In this document: positions 24,451 through 40,884 of the stretch, in pieces
Numbering within the stretch: the stretch's first letter is position 1
Layout: each line of letters begins with the position of its first letter
Assembly (NCBI GenBank): GCA_028622995.1
Contig: JAJQJQ010000010.1
Location: 1,302,001 to 1,366,000 of the forward strand
Origin: Panagrolaimus kolymaensis
Lineage: Eukaryota; Nematoda; Chromadorea; Rhabditida; Panagrolaimidae
Direction: 5' to 3'
Length of the DNA stretch: 64,000 nucleotides
Position numbers and translations under genes: made by a program
The notes under the pieces: generated by a model
What the model was told of the DNA's origin: nothing
Database searches by the model: none
Seen by the model: the letters and a program-made list of their open reading frames with translations, nothing else

Positions 24451-27400
24451 GTTAGCATCCTTTTTTAGTTTTCTTGCTTACTTCTTTTTTAATGCGCAAA
24501 AAAGTTTTTGAGTATCATTTTTTTGGTCTTCGCAGTTTTTTAACTATGTTAAATATTTAATTAATATGAAAGAAAAAACATTTTATATTTTTTATTCCAC
24601 CCTCAACTACAAACTTTTATTATTATATATTTTTTCTTTCACCCTTTTGTTGTTATAATATTTAAAAAAAAATGTAATGTCAGTTAGTTAGTTCGCGTTT
24701 TGACATTATTATTTAATGATATGTTTGTTTTTTTAATTCTTTTATACTCAAGGGAAGTGAATCAAGTTTTGAACTTTTATTTAAATAAAAAGAGTTTAGA
24801 GAACGCATAAATAAATATTTTATTTTTTAATCGATATAAAGAAAAAATGAAAATCAAAAATCTGTTTAATTTATTTTTTGTAATTTATTTTTACTTTTTG
24901 AAAAGGACAAATTTTGACATTTTTTAAATTTCTTTATTTGGAGCTCGCCTTTCTCACGATTTCAAAGTAAAGTATCTTGTGAACTTTGTTGCTACTAAAA
25001 AAATGGAAATCGCCGACTCTATTATCTTCTTTTTTTTTCTTTCGCTTTTTATGTGTCGTTTTTTTCTCATATTTTTAAGGACCATCCATATATAGCTTAA
25101 CTTTTCTTTTTCTTTATGTTTAAATGGATTTACGCCGTTATGGAATTTTACTTATCTTTTATATGAAAAAAAATGTTTATTTTTTTATTGGCAAAATAGA
25201 GCCTTAGGGAAACATACATACACACAGTTAAAGTCGATGGTGAAAGAATAGTTTAAGGTTTTCTTTATTTTAATATTTTTGTAGTATTAAATTTTAGAGA
25301 CCCTTTCTTTTTTTTTTGCTGCTATTTTTTTGTGTTTTTTTTTGTTTAATCTTACAAATCAGGTCTTCTTCAATTTCACTGCTTTTATAGTTTTTGTTGG
25401 GGCTGCAATAAACTTCCGTACCTTAAGAGAGCAATGTTTTTTTTATAGTAACTTTTTCTGTTGTTTTAGAGGGTTGAAAACATGAATGATTTTTATAAGC
25501 ACTTTTTTCGCCTTCATTTTTTAAGGATTTCTTTTCTTTTTCTTTCTTTTGTTCAAGTTTTTTAGGTTTTTAATTGTTGTTGCTTGTTGTTTTTTTTTTC
25601 TTTGCTAGTTGTGAAGAAAAAATCTTTAATAATAATATTTACAACTTTCTCCTCCCGAATTTTTTTTTGTTTTTTTTTGATGTAGTATTTTTTTCTTGTC
25701 GATTTTAACACTTATTTAAGATATATGAAAACGATGGTTTTTAATATTCTATGCATGTTATTCTTTATTTTTTTCTAAATTTCCAGAAAAGTTTTTGACT
25801 TTCTTTTTTCAGTATTAAACTTATTTTTGTTAGTCAGAAATGCAAAAGTTTGAAAGAAAAGGTGAACGGATTTTTTTGATGTAAAATTTCTTAATTTTTT
25901 TTCCAAGCTTAACTTTGAAAAAAATAAGGACAATATTTAACGACTTCGATTATCTGGTGCTATTAAAAGGGCGCCAAACTACGTGCGGATTTTTCTTTTT
26001 TTCATCTTTTCTTATTATGCAAATTGTCATCCGAAAAAAGCCTTCCTTTACTTTGTGCTTTCATAAAGCATGAATTAATGCCACTCACAACAACTTGCTG
26101 CTCCATCAAAAGCTCTTCGGCAACCATTCAGATTCATTTTTTTTTTTTGCGACACAGAGATTTATCTCGATGAAGCGTGTGAACTTTTAAAAATGAGGAA
26201 TAAATATTTTTTCGGCCAATTTCTTAAGGAAAAAAGAGTAAAAAAAAGAAAAAAAGATGATAAAAAAAAGTGACAAATTATTAAACCTTTTTTCCTTCTA
26301 AAATATATTTTCTAATGCGAGCTTTTAAGCCTAAATTTTGGTGTGAGGCAAAAAAACATAGAAAGTGCCAACGGAGAAAAAGAAGACGACAAATAAGAAA
26401 AAAAAAATAACAGCGAAAGAAAATAAAAAAGCTTTGTTAAACTTTTTTTTGTTGCAAAGATTTTTTTGCTTTTAATTTTGTTCAAAGTGAATAAAAGTTG
26501 TTTCTGCCACAAAACTTTATGTTGCTAATTGTTGACTTGAATGTCTCTTTTTTAACTTTAGAAGTCAAACTAAGAAAAAAATAAACACATTCACATTCAA
26601 AATAGCAAAATCGGAAGCTTTTTTTGACGACTTGGCCACATTGGTCAGAGCAATAACCTTCCTTCTTTTTTCTTTAACTGCCGCCAATCCATATATTTGC
26701 GTATTTTTTGTTTGCTTTAAATCCGGAATGTTTTAAATGTTGTTATTAAATTTTTTTTATCTTTAACCTTTTTTCTTTCTTTCATCGCTGACTCTAAAAG
26801 TTATACGTCCTTAACAAATTTTTTTACATTTTTATTTCATTTTAAGGATTAACTTCTTAAAAAGTAGGCCATTGAAAAAACATTTGACTACGTTTCGCTC
26901 ACTTCTCTTTTTTAAATTATTTTTTTTGCTTAGTCTTTGATTATTAAAAATGAGATGATGAGCTAACAACAAACGATTAAAAAAATAACTCAAAAAAGTA
27001 AATAAGGTCACACAATCGTGTGCCATCCCTTTGATGCTTTGTTTTGTTTTTTAAATAAATGACGAGTTTAGATAGTTTTTATACTTTGTTTTCTTTTTTG
27101 CTTTAAAAAAAACGATGAATTCATTGCATCTTTTTTTTGAAAAAGAGAAAAAAGTAATGGATATCATCTTCTCATTGATGAATTTAATGGATGGGGTTCC
27201 ACTTCATAAACATTAAAAAAATTTAGTGATGTAAACATTCATTTTTTTCTTCGACCTTTTGGTTACTCATTCATTGAAGGTCGAAATAAAAGTTAATAAG
27301 TTTTTTTTCATTTCATTTTATGGGATCAACTTTGAGTCTTGCTTTTTATTAACTTTTTTCTATTCCAGCAATCCCTTAAAATAATTTGTGGCTCATCATA

Positions 27401-28404
27401 TCCTCTTTGCTACATACCTACATATTTCCATTTAACGCTTGTTAAGAATTTGTGTTTAACATTTTTTTAAAAAATAAATAAGAAGTTTTTCTTCCTTTCT
27501 TTAAAACTATCCATCCAAGCTTCAAAAATTCGTTTATTGTTTATCGCAAATCAGGCGAATTTCTTCTTTCTTCGTTTTTTTTCTAGTCATTTTGTTGCTC
27601 AACCAATGTCTTTATTCTTCTTCATTTTGAGTTTCTTTTTAAAAAAATTTAGGAACAAAAAGTTTTTTTTCATTTTGTTTGGTTAAAGCTTCCGGAAAAA
27701 ATATATGTGGGCTTACCAATTTGTTTTTTGAAATCATTTATTTTTAAGAAAACTTTAAGAAGCAACTGTCAAATTATTTTTTTTATGATGATTATTATTC
27801 GGACCATCTTTAAAAATATGTAGCAAGCAAAAATGATCTTTCTGTTTTAGTTGCCTTCGAGAATCTCTCGTTTTATGGTTTTTGAGGAAAATAGCTTTAT
27901 ATTATGCCATTTGTTTTAATATATATAACATCTTTTTCTATAATTTATATTTTTAAGATTTTTGACACACTTGGGAATCAAATTTTGAAAAATAAATTTT
28001 ATGGATTTGAATTTATGAGTCCCGATATTGTCTTTTTTGGAAAATGTTCGACGACTTTTAAAAGCTAAAACTTTAATATCTTTTTTTTCGAAAATTAAAC
28101 CTTCCATATTTTCACCATTCACGAAAAAAGGCAACGAGACTTCCAAAAAAAGAAAATTACGCGTCTTTTTGTTTTTTTTTATCCGCCGCCTCCTAACAAT
28201 CTTCTTTTTCGCTCTCTCGTTTTTTTACTACTATTACTACTCTCATTTTCACATTTAGTCATTTCCTCCTCCACTTTTCCCTTTTCTTCTTGTAATTTAA
28301 AATAAATAATTAAACGCTTTTTATGCCAATTTAAAATTTATTATAAACAATAACGACGAAATTTATGTTAGCAATAATTTTAATGTTCCATTCTTCCTTA
28401 TTAT

Positions 28405-28416
28405 TTTTTTCTTCAG
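28405..28416 (+). promoter_or_regulatory. Splice acceptor 12 nt before the dop-1 ATG
   Basis: A T-rich tract ending in CTTCAG at 28416 precedes the start codon by 12 nt. The only in-frame codon between is TAA, so this is either a spliced-leader acceptor or the end of a 5'-UTR intron. No coding exon upstream can join in frame. Confidence 0.5.
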
Positions 28417-28428
28417 GTGTAATAAGGC

Positions 28429-30647
28429 ATGAATGGCGGCGATGGTGGTGTTAAGCCTACCACTTGGCTACATGTTTTACAACAACTTCCGATGAGTATG
28501 TCATATCATGCTGCTGCAACAGGATTGTATGCAGAAAATTTATTTTCTGATGGTTATTATAATGTGACTACTCAAGCACCAAATGGATCAATAATAAATA
28601 TTCAAAATGAGACTCTACTGCTTCCGGAAACCATAACTCCATCTTTTAAAGAGTCTTCTTCTCAGCTTTATATTGATTGGAGACATCCTGCTTTAGCGGT
28701 GTTAATGGCAATATTATGTATAACTACAGTAGCAGGAAATTGTCTTGTAGTGGTTGCAGTTTGTACTAAAAAATATTTAAGAAATCCAACGGGTTATTTA
28801 ATTGTATCTCTAGCTTTTGCTGATCTTATCGTAGGGTTGGTAGTTATGCCGCTTAACAGTTTATTTGAAATGAGTCGACATGTGTGGCTTCTCGGTAAAT
28901 AAATATAACACATTCATTCCCTGTGGACTTAGAAAAATGTTTATTTTAGGACTCACAATGTGCGATTTATTTCATGCATTTGATATTCTTGCATCAACCA
29001 GCTCAATATGGAATTTATGCGTGATTAGTTTAGATCGATATATGGCTGGGCAAGATCCTATCGGGTATAGAGATAAAGTATCCACTAAAAGAATATGCAT
29101 TGCAATTATTTTCGTTTGGGTCATATCAGCTTGTAAGCTTTCACATTTAAAAAAATATAAGTAAGCTCTTTTTTCAGGTTTATCATTTCCTGCAATAATT
29201 TGGTGGCGACGCGGCTCCCCACATCTTTACCAAGATCAAGTTTGTTTTTCTATTTTTTTATTCAATCAATTTAGCTTAATTTAATTTGTTTTTTTCCTTC
29301 AGACTCAATGCCTATTTACTGATAGCTCAGTTTACGTGATATTTTCTTCCCTTGTTTCATTTTACATTCCTTTAATTTTAATTCTATTTGCGTATGGAAG
29401 AGTCTTCCTCATTGCTACTCGGCATTCTCGTTCACTTAAAAGTGGAATAAAAAAGGTTTATATTTTAGCTTATTTTTCATTTTTTAAAGCATTGATTTTT
29501 TAAGGTAAAATGTAAAAAATCCAAGAAAAATGATATAGATAGTACCGCCTCCGAAGATAATACTCCAACACTTCGAATTCATTTTGGGAAAAGTAAACTG
29601 GGAAATAGAGCGGCAACCGGTGGCGCATTTGTTACAGCTTTAGCTTCAGCGGCTGCCAATGGTGGTACTAGGTTGCATGAAAGCATTCGGCTTTCACGCC
29701 CTCCACTTTCTGCCAGTACATCTCCAAATGGTTCAAAATCATGGCTTCGACAGGTAAAATAGTTTTTTTTAAAGTGAACAAAAAGAGAGAAAAGTTATTT
29801 ATAGTCTTCGTGCAGATCTCTTCTCGGACCCGCTACAGATAATTCAACATCTTCAATTGTTCTTTCAAATTCTCCACTTTTGAGACCCGAATCTGGAATG
29901 AGCGTAAATACATTTGGTCTTCCGCGTGGTCAGCGAACTCCTTTAGCATCCATTAAAAATGGAAATTCATCACTTGATCGAACAACCAGTATGATAACCG
30001 TTATTCCACCGGTAATAAAAAAAATAATCGGTCAAAGATAAACTATTGAACTTTTAAATATTATTTCAGGATGACCCAAGTGAAATCTCTTCCTGCGTTT
30101 TATCCCCCACAGGTGGAATAGGAAATATAACATCAGCGGCAGCAGCAAGAAAAAAGATGGGTGTTAGAGAAAAATCAAGACAAATGATGAAATATGTTCA
30201 TGAACAAAGAGCAGCTCGAACCCTATCAATTGTGGTAGGAGCATTTATTTTATGTTGGATGCCATTTTTTATTTTTTCTCCTTTGATTGCTCTTTGCAAT
30301 ACGGTTAGTTAACGTTTCTGCAAACAGAAAGAAAAAAAGACTCATTTATTAATGAGATCATTTTACAGTGCGTCAGCAACCAGGAACAAGTTTTTTCTTT
30401 TATCACGTGGGCTGGCCATCTTAATTCCATGCTCAATCCACTTATTTATTCTCGGTTTAGTCGAGAATTTCGTAGAGCTTTCAAACAAATTCTTACATGT
30501 CAACGAGAACGTCCAATGAAAAAAGCAATCAAAACTCCATTAAATATTGTATTTGCTCAATTAGTTTCAATAACGCAATTTTGGGACCAACCCCCGAATG
30601 GTGAATGTCAAACTAGCACTGGTGGAGCTTCATCCATTCTAGATTAA
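28429..30647 (+). CDS. dop-1: D1-like dopamine receptor, DOP-1 orthologue
   Basis: Class A amine receptor, 610 residues. Exons: 28429-28894, 28950-29132, 29178-29239, 29303-29455, 29505-29753, 29805-30011, 30070-30303, 30369-30647. It has a long N-terminus with N-glycosylation sites (NVT, NGS, NET), TM2 FADLIVG, the ligand Asp in FHAFDILASTSS, then LDRYMAGQDPIGYRDK, serine-bearing TM5 (FSSLVSFYIP), a large Ser-rich third loop, TM6 FILCWMPFFIF and TM7 NPLIYSRF. The loop-2 MAGQDPIGYRDK stretch, the REKSRQMM/YVHEQRAAR run before TM6 and the tail around TCQRERP are what I recall of C. elegans DOP-1, a Gs/Gq-linked D1-type receptor acting in motor neurons and mechanosensation. The third loop looks longer than the worm version. 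The start at 28429 follows an acceptor and an upstream stop. A 12-kb gap on its 5' side fits a complex neuronal promoter. Confidence 0.9.
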
Positions 30648-30772
30648 TTAAAATTAAAAGTAAATCCCAAAAGAAAATCATGCAACTAAATACTTTTTTT
30701 GGTGCCTCAATTTGATCTCATATGCAAATTAGCTTATAGTTTTAGAAATAGTTTTTTTTACAAGGTTTCTTT

Positions 30773-31106
30773 TTATGTTTTAATAAATAATTTATACAAA
30801 CAAAAGCCAATTGCAATAACCGCCAAACAGGTCACGATAAATTTAGTGAGTAGCGATGGCTGATCCATGGATGAAAGCTAAAAGTGGGTGGTTTTGGAAA
30901 AGTCTAAAAAAACAAGTCTTTACCTGTTCGTTCTGATATCTCTCATCTAAGAATTCAATTTCATACTTTTCTTTTTGTCTAAAAATTTTTTTACACTAAA
31001 AGCCTTTATTTAAAGCAAAGACTTACACAACTGGACGATAAGCTGAATAATAATGTGGAATTTCATAAGTCACAGCAGTACTTGGGAGTTTACTTGGTTG
31101 ATTCAT
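30773..31106 (-). CDS. Small tail-anchored membrane protein, unknown
   Basis: A 79-residue protein from three exons: 31106-31027, 30978-30924, 30877-30773. All junction phases fit and a stop closes the frame. The N-terminal 45 residues are polar with several tyrosines (YEIPHYYSAYRP). One hydrophobic helix follows near the C-terminus (FIVTCLAVIAIGFCLYKLF), leaving a 3-residue polar tail, which is the layout of a tail-anchored protein with its N-terminus in the cytosol. I do not recognise a family. It is convergent with dop-1 (126 bp between stops), so it is a separate transcription unit. Spliceable structure and balanced composition argue that it is real despite its size. Confidence 0.65.
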
Positions 31107-31794
31107 TTTTACCACCACAAAAATAAATTCTTATCACTTCGTTGTTTCAAAAAAAAATAAAAAGTCTCGACAACCATAAAATCAAAAAATTATATACCTT
31201 TTATTGTCGTCGTTCGCGCATTTACTAATTTATTGATTAAAACAAAAGAAGGCGGTTTTTTTATATGAGAAAGTTTTTGGTCGGTCCATTATCAACCGTC
31301 GACACCTGTTGTGTCATGCTACACTAATATTTCGATCATTCATTCATTTGTGAAGAAAGTTAATTAATTACATTATATGTCTAATAAGTTTGCTATAAAA
31401 GGTTTTAAAACACAAAAGTCATTTTAAAATTCATAATGATGGTATCGATGTTACAAAAGACCCTAAATTGAATAAAAGTTTGAAAATAGATAAAAAATAT
31501 TATTTATGAATTCGCTTTTAAATGATTTGGTTTTTTCCAGGTTGGTAATAGCTGTTTATTTGTCAACATGAAACATTTTTAATTATTTTTAAATTTAAGA
31601 ACTGTAAAATTGTTTGAAACTTTGTCGCTATGGTTTGCAAAAGTCTAAATTGATGACACGAAACTAGATTAAAGTAATCAAATAATTTATTGATAAAACA
31701 ATGAAAAGATAATATGCGAAAAAAAGAGAACAGAAAACTTAATATAAAAAAACTCCATTTTCTCATCACCTTCAACAAATTGTACCAATAATAT
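31107..31794. other. Intergenic, nothing recognised
   Basis: AT-rich spacer between the small membrane-protein gene and the PLA2 remnant. The 90-codon minus-strand ORF overlapping its right end (31563-31835) is a shadow of the PLA2 exon plus filler. Confidence 0.5.
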
Positions 31795-32147
31795 TTAACC
31801 ATTATTTCCAGCTTTTCTATAAGCTTCTCCGCCATATTTTATTACACAATCACAGAATTTTTTTGCATCTAATTCACACAAACTCCCCTTTCCAACTGTT
31901 TTTACACATGAACAAAAATTATTGTCACATTTTGCTCTGCCATATTGTTTATCATAACAATTATCATGAGTATCACAGCATTGGTTAAATCGAGCTGCAA
32001 ATATTAGTTTCTCTCAAATAGCTTATAACTTTTATAACAAAATCCTGTCGCGCAGCCAAAGCAAGATACTTTTACACTCTTAGTGGACAATCCAATGTTA
32101 CAAATAAACGTGCCATAAAATTTTGGAATTTACCACTTCCACATGAT
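31795..32147 (-). pseudogene. Secreted phospholipase A2 remnant
   Basis: Two minus-strand pieces encode part of a nematode secretory PLA2. The distal exon (31994-31795) has FNQCCDTHDNCYDKQYGR, containing the CCxxHDxCY calcium/catalytic motif with the active-site His-Asp pair, then further cysteines and a stop. The proximal piece (about 32147-32079) encodes SCGSGKFQNF...LDCPL, matching the region just before the catalytic helix. Two defects are visible. The only usable donor (GTGTAAAAG or GTAAAAG near 32076) leaves the frame wrong relative to the next exon, as if one base had been gained. Upstream there is an in-frame TGA with no signal-peptide exon, and a truncated transposon begins about 40 bp further on. 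It is therefore a broken gene whose 5' part has been lost. A sequencing error could explain the frame but not the missing 5' end. Confidence 0.7.
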
Positions 32148-32186
32148 GAATATCATTCAACTTTTATTGTCATTAAAATTAATGAA

Positions 32187-32266
32187 AGGCCGGGCCGGGC
32201 CGGGCCCATTTTGGACGGGCCGAGGCCTGGCCGGGCCGGCAAAACCCGGCCCGTGGAAGAGGCCTG
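32187..32266. mobile_element. Truncated GC-rich hAT-like MITE
   Basis: An 80-bp block of GGCC/CCGGGCC repeats in otherwise AT-rich DNA. Its right end is identical to the right end of the full element at 48205-48440, including the terminal GGAAGAGGCCTG. The left terminal repeat is absent and there is no target-site duplication, so the copy is truncated on the left. It sits exactly between the broken galactosyltransferase and the broken PLA2. Confidence 0.75.
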
Positions 32267-32268
32267 CC

Positions 32269-33207
32269 TCATCCCCAATAATCATTTGAAAATCCATTAA
32301 TTTTTTCCAATTGTTGACGTGTGAGGGCGCTGATGCCACCAAATATCGAAGAGTACGGCAGTCTGAAATCATAACAAGGAAATAAAGATAGTTATTTATC
32401 AGTGAAACTCACTTATATCCAAATTTATCAATTAGCACACTCATGTGTCTTGGCTGTTCAGGACATGTGTAAAGGTTTCGATCATCTTCAGGTAGCAAAT
32501 CAACGTCATGAAAAATAAAGCATTGCCATGGATAATATTTCAAAGCTTCGATAAATCCAACATTCATTAATTTAGCTCGATTGAAAGTTTGATTTTGTAT
32601 TTGTTCAACGATGAAAATGGAATAATCAATTTGTTGTTTGCGGAGAAATGAATGAAGATTATGAAGAAGGACACGAAGTTGAGATTCACGATCACTGAAA
32701 GTAAGTTCATTAGGAAGGGTTGATACAGAGGATGGAAGTTAAAGATTTACCGATATGGAACAATTACAGCAACTATATGGCGAGCTTTACATTCAATAGG
32801 TTGACCATGACCACCAGATTTAAGATCAGGATATAGTTTTTCAATATCTTTGAGTTGAGGCGTATCCAACCAAATTTTGATTGAACCAACGAGATTTGGC
32901 GGAGTTGTCGGACATAATGGTAAACTTTGATTTTGCAGCGTAAAAGATCCAATAGGTGAATATTCAGCTGAAAAATGAAACGATTACAAAAAGCTTGATG
33001 TTCACAAATTAACCAACATGTTCCTTCTAGCACAGTATCATTAGTTTGAGGTCAAAAAGTTGAATTTGGTACTAACAAGAGAGGAGCATCAGCAAACGAA
33101 ACAGGCGAAAATTCTTCCACGGATGGTAAAGTATCTTCAAAATCAATAATCAAATATATTGTACAAAAACCAAATATGAAGATTGATAATAATTTCAAAC
33201 GATAAAA
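32269..33207 (-). pseudogene. Beta-1,4-galactosyltransferase family (GT7) gene, 3'-truncated
   Basis: Minus-strand pieces: 33207 to about 33055 (short basic stretch, one hydrophobic helix and stem, as in a type II Golgi enzyme), 32967-32751, 32694-32413, 32362-32269. Family hallmarks are clear: LPLCPTTPPNLVGSI, then ECKARHIVAVIVPYRDRESQ, IFIVEQ...FNRAKLMNVGF, FHDVDLLPEDDRN (metal-binding DVD) and GGISALTRQQLEKINGFSNDYWG. Exons 2-4 join in phase. The gene then stops at TGA (32271-32269), exactly where WGWGGEDDD would continue, and the next bases are the transposon end. The acceptor-substrate half of the catalytic domain is missing. The stem exon also has an in-frame TGA at 33054-33052, and I find no intron that restores phase into exon 2. 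It most resembles BRE-4 or related beta-4 Gal/GalNAc transferases. Interpreted as a dead copy. Confidence 0.75.
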
Positions 33208-34524
33208 CTTAAATAATTAATTTAAATGTTTTCTTACTTTGGAATAATTTTAGATAAAAAAATTTTGAATCCTTTGAATCAATTTGAAGTTTTAATCGAA
33301 TTTTGAGAGTACATATGTACATTTGTTCATAAAAATGCGCTGCACATTTTCATTTTTAGTTAACAAAAATTGAATATATAGCTTCCATAAGGCAATGTTA
33401 AAGGGCTATTTAGAAATGCGACATTCCACATTTTGAATAATAAACCTATCATCCTCGGATTCACACACTGCTATAAACCATTCTTAAAAATTTTCATCAG
33501 CATAATTAATTTTTTTCAAGATCTTTAAGGATTTGTTTAAATTTTTTTTAAATTTCTTTCAATAACAATAAAAATAATTATCAAGTTTTTTGCTTTTAAA
33601 CCAATTTGTTCATTTAATTGTTTATATATGTATTTGAACCACAATACTTCATTATTACTAATAAAATTTTTGTCCGCATTTAATATTAATAATATTATTG
33701 TTAAAAAAAAGTCATTTAAAGAGCGGTTCACATTTTTTTGTTTTAAAAGAAGATAGGTTTTTTAGACATCTGACAGAAAGAGTAACAAAAAAGCGAAAAT
33801 GGTGCAAGTGGAGAAAATAAAAAAATAAAAATCAAAACAATTAGATTATAAAAAGAAAATATAGTAAGTCGGATCCACATTCACCGGAACGACGGTTACA
33901 ATACAGACATGTCAGCAATCAATTGCAACGACAGAAGAGAGATAGATAATTAAAAAAAAAAATTGAAGAAATAGAAACATATTTCTTATGAAATAAAAAA
34001 ACGACGAGCACTAAGTTTAGCGGAGCAAAGTCAAAACAAAAAACGAAAAAATGAATATTTTTAAGAGTATAAAAAAGAAAGAATTTCCTTTAAAAAACTT
34101 TTTAACTTAAATCTAATATTAAAAAATGGCGTACTTTTACTCGTTAAAGAATTTTTAATAATAAAAAAACCAAAATAAATTTTAATTAAGCCTAAAAACA
34201 GAAAAGTATTTTTTAAATTTTGTTTTTGAACGAAAATTTGATCGCTCGATTGATTATATATTAACCTATCTGGACTAGGCAAGAGGAAATATTTTGATGC
34301 AATATAATCTCAATTAATTAGACTACAAACAAATTTAGATTATAGCAATCGTATTTGAAGAAACAAAAAATGGTAATAAAAAAATCTTGCGGAATTGAAG
34401 AAATAAAAAAAGAAGGGATTTAAAGAAAATGAAAACGATATTACTGAGCCAAAAAATGAGAAAGATGAATTTTTCAAAAAGTGTATTCCTAACAATTCTG
34501 AATATATGACTAATTAAAATATCG
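33208..34524. other. Intergenic, nothing recognised
   Basis: About 1.3 kb of AT-rich DNA between the galactosyltransferase remnant and the 3' end of calcineurin A. Open frames are short and low-complexity. The missing first exon of the galactosyltransferase, if it survives, would lie at the left of this stretch, but I cannot identify it. Confidence 0.45.
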
Positions 34525-38865
<4,341 letters not shown>

Positions 38866-40695
38866 TTTTTAATTATATGTGCTTCTGACAAAAAATTTTT
38901 TAAAATAAAATATTGTTATTGATTTACCGCTAAACCGCAAAGTAGAGAGAAGAAGTAATAATAATAAAAATATTAAATCACTAATTCAAAAATATTTCTC
39001 GGCAAAAACAAATTATTTGAAATAAGTCTTTTTCTTTTTCTTCCTTTTATAAATCAAAAGAAGAGGTAAAAGAAAAAGAAAATAATAAAAGAAATTATTG
39101 ACGGAAAATATAATAACACTAAAGGGTTTCTTCCTTCCTCAATGTGTTGTCGTTGCGCAGCACTTCGTTTTTCTTATCCAATGCTTCCCATGACAACCAT
39201 AATAATGTTGCTGCTACACCTTCTTTATTTCTTACTTTTTTCTTTTTTCTTTTATTTTAACGTAATATTAAAAAACCCTTCGCTTTGCCTTTTTTTATAT
39301 ATTAAAAGTGATGATGATGAGGATGAAAAGTATGTGGAGTTGTTGTTGCTTTGCTCTGCAGTATGTGTTAAAAAAGCGATGTCGGAATCCTTTCTTTTTT
39401 TGTCGTCGGCGTCGATGTCGATATTAAAAATTGTGGTGTTAATATTATATGGCAAGAGTGAGAGGATTAACCGAAGACTCCAACCACAAATATAAGGTGT
39501 GAATGACTTTTTTTGCTGCTGCTACCGCCGCTGATGCTGATGATGCTCACACTCTATAAAATTATTGCATTTTATTTTATTTTTTCATTAATTTTTTTGC
39601 CTGACTTTATTTCTCGCTCGCTATGATAAAGGTCAAAAATTCAATATAGCGTCAAAAATATAATAATAACGCGAAAATAAAATAAGACACGAAAAGTTGG
39701 AATACCGATAATACACTTTTGGAGACATTGAACAAAAAAAGAGAAGGATGGAAGAAAAATTGTCAACATGATTTTTTGTGTGAGAAATTCGCTTAAAATT
39801 GATATAAAGCAAGAAGCATCATTTCTTGTGTTTGAGAAGCATGAGAGAGAGAGAGAGTTGTTGAATGCTTTGAAACATCACCTTTCTTGCCTTTTATGAC
39901 AGAAGCATGTTGTTTTCCTTTTTTTTTTTGTTAAAACACGTGCTTCCGTGTAAAAAATATAATGGAAAATGGTCAAAAGCTTTTATGCTTTTGATTAATG
40001 TGATAAAAAAAAGAAGAAAAAATCATACATATTTTAATATACTAACAATTTTATCATTTAATTTTTCTAAAATTCGAATCCTTAAATAATAGCTTTTTGT
40101 TTAGAAAAAAAGGAAATAAAAAAAATTGATGCATTTTAAATTAACTTTTTACATATGATGTTTTACTCCCAACCATACTAAGAAAAATAGGTAAAAATGG
40201 AACATATTAAAAGCGACTTTTAGCTAAAGTAGCTTCATTTTTATGGAAGTAGCTAGAATTTGCACTCAAAAAAGGCAAAAAAGATAGGAAAAAAGTAGGC
40301 TTTTTCTAAATTATTCACGTAATAAAAAACGAAAGCTAACCAAAATTGACTATGGCACATTCTCTTATTGCAGATGAATAAAAAAAACGCGACATTGGCA
40401 AAAGAAGAGTGAGTGAGGGTGGATATGGGATTAAGCTATGCATTTTTTCTTTTTCTGTTTTCTCCAAAAAGAGCATTCCCCCATCACGCAGAAAAAAAGG
40501 GAGTAAAATGAAAAAAGAATAATAAAAAAACAGAGTTGTTGGGAGCGACGGGAAGTAAAGGCTTGCATCAGGCAATGGCTTGGACGCCTTTTTGCCATTG
40601 CTCTCTGCTAGTTTTTTTTGTTTCACTTGCATGCTTAACGTTATATAACCAACTATCCATCCATCCTCTTAACATTGTTCAATGCCCCGCAGCAG

Positions 40696-40884
40696 TCAGT
40701 CAATGCGTCGCGTCGTTGTTGTTAGTTGCCCCACCATCGTCGTCGATGTCGACGTTGTTGTTGCTTCAAAAAAGCGCACGTCGTCGTTAACATTGTTCTT
40801 GCTCTCTTTCGCTTGTTTCAAGGAGACTCGTGCGAATTCGGCACTATTGAGACGGGTGAAATCCTCCAAATTGGCCAAAGCCAT
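40696..40884 (-). other. Candidate small ORF or 5' exon
   Basis: 62 codons starting at an ATG in purine-rich context (peptide begins MALANLEDFTRLNSAEFARV), markedly less AT-rich than its surroundings. The first 35 residues look protein-like. The rest is a low-complexity Thr/Ser run caused by ACG/ACA repeats. A GT donor inside the ORF (after residue 35) would leave phase 0, which does not fit tax-6 exon 2, so it is not simply an alternative tax-6 start. Not recognised. Confidence 0.25.

Larger units (their letters stand above)
16484..28428. other. 12-kb AT-rich gap upstream of dop-1 with scattered exon-like islands
   Basis: No complete gene can be built here. The gap is the head-to-head flank of the Srx-like receptor (leftward) and dop-1 (rightward), so regulatory DNA for both is expected. 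Most of it is poly-A/poly-T-rich filler. Short islands of more balanced composition with splice-like borders stand out at about 16694, 17145, 18647, 19250, 19997, 22390 and 24377, and the clearer ones are listed separately. They could be exons of one or more long-intron genes, alternative 5' exons, or conserved noncoding elements. Confidence 0.45.

Noticed and set aside
32157..32372. 71-codon minus ORF running through the GC-rich element
   Set aside because: It is out of frame with the galactosyltransferase exon, and its C-terminal Gly/Pro/Ala part is just translated transposon repeat.
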